Positions 5,434 through 8,322 of a stretch of 8,322 nucleotides of DNA are shown in pieces; within the stretch, counting starts at the first letter, position 1, and the number at the start of each line of letters is the position of its first letter. Source of the DNA: Phycisphaerae bacterium (GTDB lineage: Bacteria; Planctomycetota; Phycisphaerae; UBA1845; Fen-1342); NCBI GenBank assembly GCA_022842805.1, contig JALHOX010000199.1, forward strand, positions 1-8,322, written 5' to 3'. A model generated the notes under the pieces. It saw only the letters and a list, made by a program, of their open reading frames with translations, made no database searches and was not told where the DNA came from. A program made the translations under genes and the position numbers.

Positions 5434-5733
5434 ATGACCCTGGGGCGAATTTTCGCGCTGCTTGCCGGGGCGTTTGTGGTGATGCTGCTGGTGGTGATGC
5501 TGCGCACCGAGACGACGCGCGAGAACCGCAAGCTGGCGCAACTGGATCGCGAAGAGCAGGAACTGCTGACGCGGATTCAAGCGGTGCGGGTCGAGCTGGC
5601 CCGCTGGCGCAGCCCGACGCTGATTCAGGATGAACTGCGAAAATTGCGACGCGCAGCGCTGGGGTTGCCGGAGGGGCCGACCACCCGGCCGGCGCGCGAA
5701 GGATCGAAATCATCGAAAAAGCCTCGGCGGTGA
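5434..5733 (+). CDS. ftsL: FtsL-like divisome protein
   Basis: FtsL is a small bitopic protein that joins FtsB and FtsQ and activates the septal synthase FtsW-FtsI. The 99-residue product has the right form: a short N-terminus, one membrane helix at about 5-23, a heptad-like charged coiled coil at about 26-58 (NRKLAQLDREEQELLTRIQ), then RSPTLIQDELRKL and a LGLPEG ending that resemble the FtsL/DivIC family, and a basic low-complexity tail. FtsL diverges strongly in sequence, so the call rests on topology, size and its position directly before ftsI. The Shine-Dalgarno is weak. The coding end touches the earliest possible ftsI start (GTG at 5730). An FtsB/DivIC-type relative is the main alternative. 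Confidence 0.78.
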   Translation: MTLGRIFALLAGAFVVMLLVVMLRTETTRENRKLAQLDREEQELLTRIQAVRVELARWRSPTLIQDELRKLRRAALGLPEGPTTRPAREGSKSSKKPRR

Positions 5734-5750
5734 GGCGGCGCGGGCACGCC

Positions 5751-7601
5751 ATGGACGGCGGGGCGGCGTCGCCCAAATCGAAGCAGGCGCAAGGGTGTCT
5801 CATGCGATTGGCGATTCCGTTTTTGCTGGTGGCGGCGGGTTTGCTGGCGGGGGCGGGGCGACTGGCGTACATCCAGCATTACGAGGGGGCGCGCTGGAGC
5901 GAGCTGGCCAAGGAGCAGCACGAGCGCACAATCCCGATTCCCGCGCAGCGCGGCAGCATCCTCGACAGCGAGGGGCGAACGCTGGCCAGTTCGGTGCGGA
6001 GGCGCTCGCTCTACTTTGATCCCACCATGGTGAGCGACGCCCGCTTCGCCGCCTACACGCTGGCGCCGCTGATTCAGATGCCCGCCGCGGAGCTCGAAAC
6101 GCTCCTGCGCGACGGACAGCAACGCAAAACGGCGGAGGGCAAGCCGTGCTCATTCATGTGGATCAAGCGACGGCTCGACGACGCCGAGGCCGACGCGGTG
6201 GCGGGCGTGCTGCGCGGCCGCAACATGCGGGCGTTTGAGCTGCAGGATGAGGTGATTCGCGAATATCCGCAGGGGCGGCTGGCCTGTCACGTGCTGGGCT
6301 TCTTTAACGAGGGCGGCGGCGCCGGGGCGGGGATCGAGTTGCAGTTTGACAAAGCGCTGAGCGGCACCGACGGCAGCCGGCGCGTGATTATCGATGAAGA
6401 TCGTGAGCGCCTGGCGCAGCGGCACGAGGCCGACGTCGCCCCGCGCGATGGTCATTCGGTCGTGCTGACGATTGACAGCCACCTGCAGCGGATTACCGAG
6501 CGCAACCTGAAGCTGGCATTTGACGAGCACAAGCCGGAGTGGGCGGTCGCGATTGTGATGGACCCTAAGACGGGCGAGGTGCTCGCGATGGCCTCGCTGC
6601 CCGACTTCGATCCGGCCAAGCCGCTGCCGCCGACCGAGACGCCGGCCGAGCGCGCCCTGGCGGAGCTGGCGCTGCGCAACAATGCGATCGGCGCGAACTA
6701 TGAGCCGGGCAGCATTTTTAAGCCCTTCATCGCGGCGCCGGCGTACGCCGAGGGGACTACGCGGCTGGACGAGGTCTATGAGATCAATGGTCCGTCGCGG
6801 CTGTTTGGGCGACGCACGCTGAACGACACGGCGACGTACGACCGGTTGACGCTGGCGGGCATCATCAGCCAGTCGAGCAACATCGGTATGGCGCTGCTGG
6901 GCGGCCGGCTGGGCGGCGAGCGGATCGACCGCTACATCCGCAGCTTCGGATTTGGCGCGCTCACGAACATTGAGCTGCCCGGAGAGGAGAACGGCCAATA
7001 CGCCGATCGCGCGAAGTGGACCAGCTACTCGATTCAATCGCTGCCGATTGGGCAGGAGATTTCGGTTACGAGCATTCAATTGCTGACGGCGTTTGCGGCG
7101 CTGGCGAACGACGGCATGCGGCTGCAGCCGCGCATCGTCCGGGGCATCGTCGGGGCGAATGGTGAGATCATCGAAGATCGCTCGGCCCCGATCGAGCGCG
7201 GCCGCGTTATCAGCCAGGAGGCCGCCCGCGCGTTTCGGATGGAGGCGCTTGTGAAGGTGGTGCAGGAGGGCACCGGTAAGAATGCCCAGATTCCCGATCA
7301 TCAGGCCTTCGGCAAAACCGGGACGGCGGAGATCGCCGCCGGGCCGGGTCGCGGATATCTGAAAAAGTACGTCGGATCGTTTCTGGGCGGCGCGCCGGCT
7401 GAGAATCCGCGCGCGGTAGCGATGGTCTCCATCTACAAGCCGAGCGGTAGCAAGTACTATGGCGGCACCGTCGCAGCGCCCGCGGTCGCCCGCATTCTGG
7501 CGGAAACGCTGCAATACCTTCGCGTGCCGCCGGATGCGAAATCGGAGGTATTGCCGATCGCGCCCCAAGTCGACGGTCCCGGAGGCTCGGTCCGCCCATG
7601 A
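5751..7601 (+). CDS. ftsI: Division transpeptidase, class B penicillin-binding protein (FtsI/PBP3)
   Basis: This enzyme cross-links peptidoglycan at the septum. The 616-residue product has one membrane anchor at about 19-36, a PBP dimerisation region starting near RGSILDSEGRTLA (68-80), and a transpeptidase domain from about 245. All three active-site motifs are present: SIFK (321-324, nucleophile Ser321), SSN (375-377) and KTG (522-524). No PASTA domain follows. Length fits class B PBPs. Assignment to FtsI rather than an elongation PBP2 rests on its place after ftsL and before murE. The start is uncertain: GTG at 5730 overlaps the ftsL stop, ATG at 5751 is used here, and ATG at 5802 has an AAGGG 6 bases upstream and would leave only a minimal cytoplasmic tail. 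The stop overlaps the murE start by four bases (ATGA). Confidence 0.94.
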   Translation: MDGGAASPKSKQAQGCLMRLAIPFLLVAAGLLAGAGRLAYIQHYEGARWSELAKEQHERTIPIPAQRGSILDSEGRTLASSVRRRSLYFDPTMVSDARFAAYTLAPLIQMPAAELETLLRDGQQRKTAEGKPCSFMWIKRRLDDAEADAVAGVLRGRNMRAFELQDEVIREYPQGRLACHVLGFFNEGGGAGAGIELQFDKALSGTDGSRRVIIDEDRERLAQRHEADVAPRDGHSVVLTIDSHLQRITERNLKLAFDEHKPEWAVAIVMDPKTGEVLAMASLPDFDPAKPLPPTETPAERALAELALRNNAIGANYEPGSIFKPFIAAPAYAEGTTRLDEVYEINGPSRLFGRRTLNDTATYDRLTLAGIISQSSNIGMALLGGRLGGERIDRYIRSFGFGALTNIELPGEENGQYADRAKWTSYSIQSLPIGQEISVTSIQLLTAFAALANDGMRLQPRIVRGIVGANGEIIEDRSAPIERGRVISQEAARAFRMEALVKVVQEGTGKNAQIPDHQAFGKTGTAEIAAGPGRGYLKKYVGSFLGGAPAENPRAVAMVSIYKPSGSKYYGGTVAAPAVARILAETLQYLRVPPDAKSEVLPIAPQVDGPGGSVRP

Positions 7602-8322
7602 ACGCACTCACGGAGGAGCGCGCGCCAGAATCGCCCGCGCCGTCGCGTCCGCTCGGCGAATTGCTGAGCGGCATCGTTGCGTCGGTTCCGCCGGAACTCG
7701 CCGGCGTGTCGATCACATCGATTCATGATGATTCGCGCCGCGTGCAGAGCGGCGGACTCTTTGTCGCGGTGGCCGGCGGGGCGGATCGCGCGCGGCACAT
7801 CGCCGAGGCGTGGTCGCGCGGGGCGCGGGTGGTCATCGCCGAAGCAGTCGAGGCGGGCGCGAACGTGCCGATCCTCGTGGCGGCGAATGTCCGTTTGGCG
7901 GTGGCGCAGATTGCGGCCCGCTGGCATCGACTCGATGAGACGGCCGAACGCCCGCTTCGATTGCTGGGAATCACCGGCACAAACGGCAAGAGCACGACGG
8001 CCTACATGGTGCGGGCGATCCTTTCCGCCGCCGGACAGCGCAGCGGACTCCTGGGAACCATTGAGTATGACCTTGTCGGGCGAAAGCTCTCGGCGAATCT
8101 GACGACGCCCGGGCCGATCGAATTGGCCCAGTACGTCGCCGAATGTCGGGAGAGCGGCGCGGCGGCTGTGGTGATGGAGGTATCGAGCCACGCGCTGGAT
8201 CAGGATCGGGCGGCGGGGCTGCGCTTTGCGGCGGGGGCCTTCACCAATCTGACCGGCGACCACCTCGACTATCACGGGACGATGGAGCGATACGCGGCGG
8301 CGAAGGCCAAGCTGTGCGAGCT
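7598..8322 (+). CDS. murE: UDP-N-acetylmuramoyl-tripeptide synthetase MurE, 5' part
   Basis: MurE is the cytoplasmic ATP-dependent ligase that adds the third residue (meso-diaminopimelate or L-lysine) to UDP-MurNAc-L-Ala-D-Glu. The 241 complete codons in the window cover the N-terminal domain (DDSRRVQSGGLFVAV at 44-58) and part of the central domain: the P-loop GITGTNGKST (124-133), LTTP (168-171), EVSSHAL (194-200), and TNLTGDHLDYHGTMERY (216-232), which carries the DHLDYHG signature of MurE. The part that tells which amino acid is added lies beyond the right edge. The ATG overlaps the ftsI stop as ATGA, and GGAGG lies 12 bases upstream, so translation is probably coupled. The gene runs off the right edge. 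Confidence 0.96.
   Translation, partial: MNALTEERAPESPAPSRPLGELLSGIVASVPPELAGVSITSIHDDSRRVQSGGLFVAVAGGADRARHIAEAWSRGARVVIAEAVEAGANVPILVAANVRLAVAQIAARWHRLDETAERPLRLLGITGTNGKSTTAYMVRAILSAAGQRSGLLGTIEYDLVGRKLSANLTTPGPIELAQYVAECRESGAAAVVMEVSSHALDQDRAAGLRFAAGAFTNLTGDHLDYHGTMERYAAAKAKLCE

Noticed and set aside
6150..7607. Long - strand open frame opposite ftsI
   Set aside because: It is an antisense shadow of a gene with all three penicillin-binding motifs, and its own translation has no domain I recognise.
1..8322. CRISPR array, insertion sequence or rRNA
   Set aside because: No regularly spaced repeats, transposase-like protein or rRNA sequence was seen on either strand.

Overview
The window carries the front half of a division and cell wall (dcw) gene cluster on the + strand: mraZ, rsmH (mraW), a LysM-domain membrane protein, an ftsL-like gene, a division transpeptidase (ftsI) and the start of murE, which runs off the right edge. 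Divergent to it, on the - strand, lies a two-gene unit of less certain function: an alpha/alpha-toroid protein of the prenyltransferase/squalene-oxidase-repeat type, followed by a formyltransferase-fold protein whose usual catalytic Asn and His are replaced. The DNA is GC-rich. Gene content and protein style suggest a bacterium with a peptidoglycan wall, possibly a deep-branching planctomycete such as a Phycisphaerae relative. That placement is an inference from general resemblance, and it is weak.

Layout: 7-2066 is the - strand pair, overlapping by 13 bases, so probably translationally coupled. 2067-2721 is a divergent intergenic region with no convincing gene. It holds a nested GC-rich inverted repeat, two G-rich tracts, an AT-rich palindrome, and just before mraZ a candidate promoter followed by two perfect TGGGA boxes ten bases apart. 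Those boxes have the form of the known MraZ operator. 2722-3285 is mraZ. 3286-3636 is an unusually long gap for a mraZ-rsmH junction and contains a chain of strong hairpins. 3637-5326 is rsmH and the LysM gene, separated by 22 bases. A 107-base gap with a fold-back and a short T-run precedes ftsL. From ftsL onward the genes are tightly packed, and ftsI and murE overlap by four bases (ATGA).

How the genes fit together: MraZ is expected to repress its own operon through the TGGGA boxes. RsmH methylates 16S rRNA. FtsL and FtsI are partners in septal wall synthesis. MurE adds the third amino acid to the peptidoglycan precursor in the cytoplasm. The membrane-anchored LysM protein, sitting where ftsL usually follows rsmH, is a plausible extra peptidoglycan-binding component of the division machinery. 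The most unusual elements are the hairpin-rich mraZ-rsmH spacer, the LysM insertion, and the degenerate formyltransferase paired with a toroid protein.
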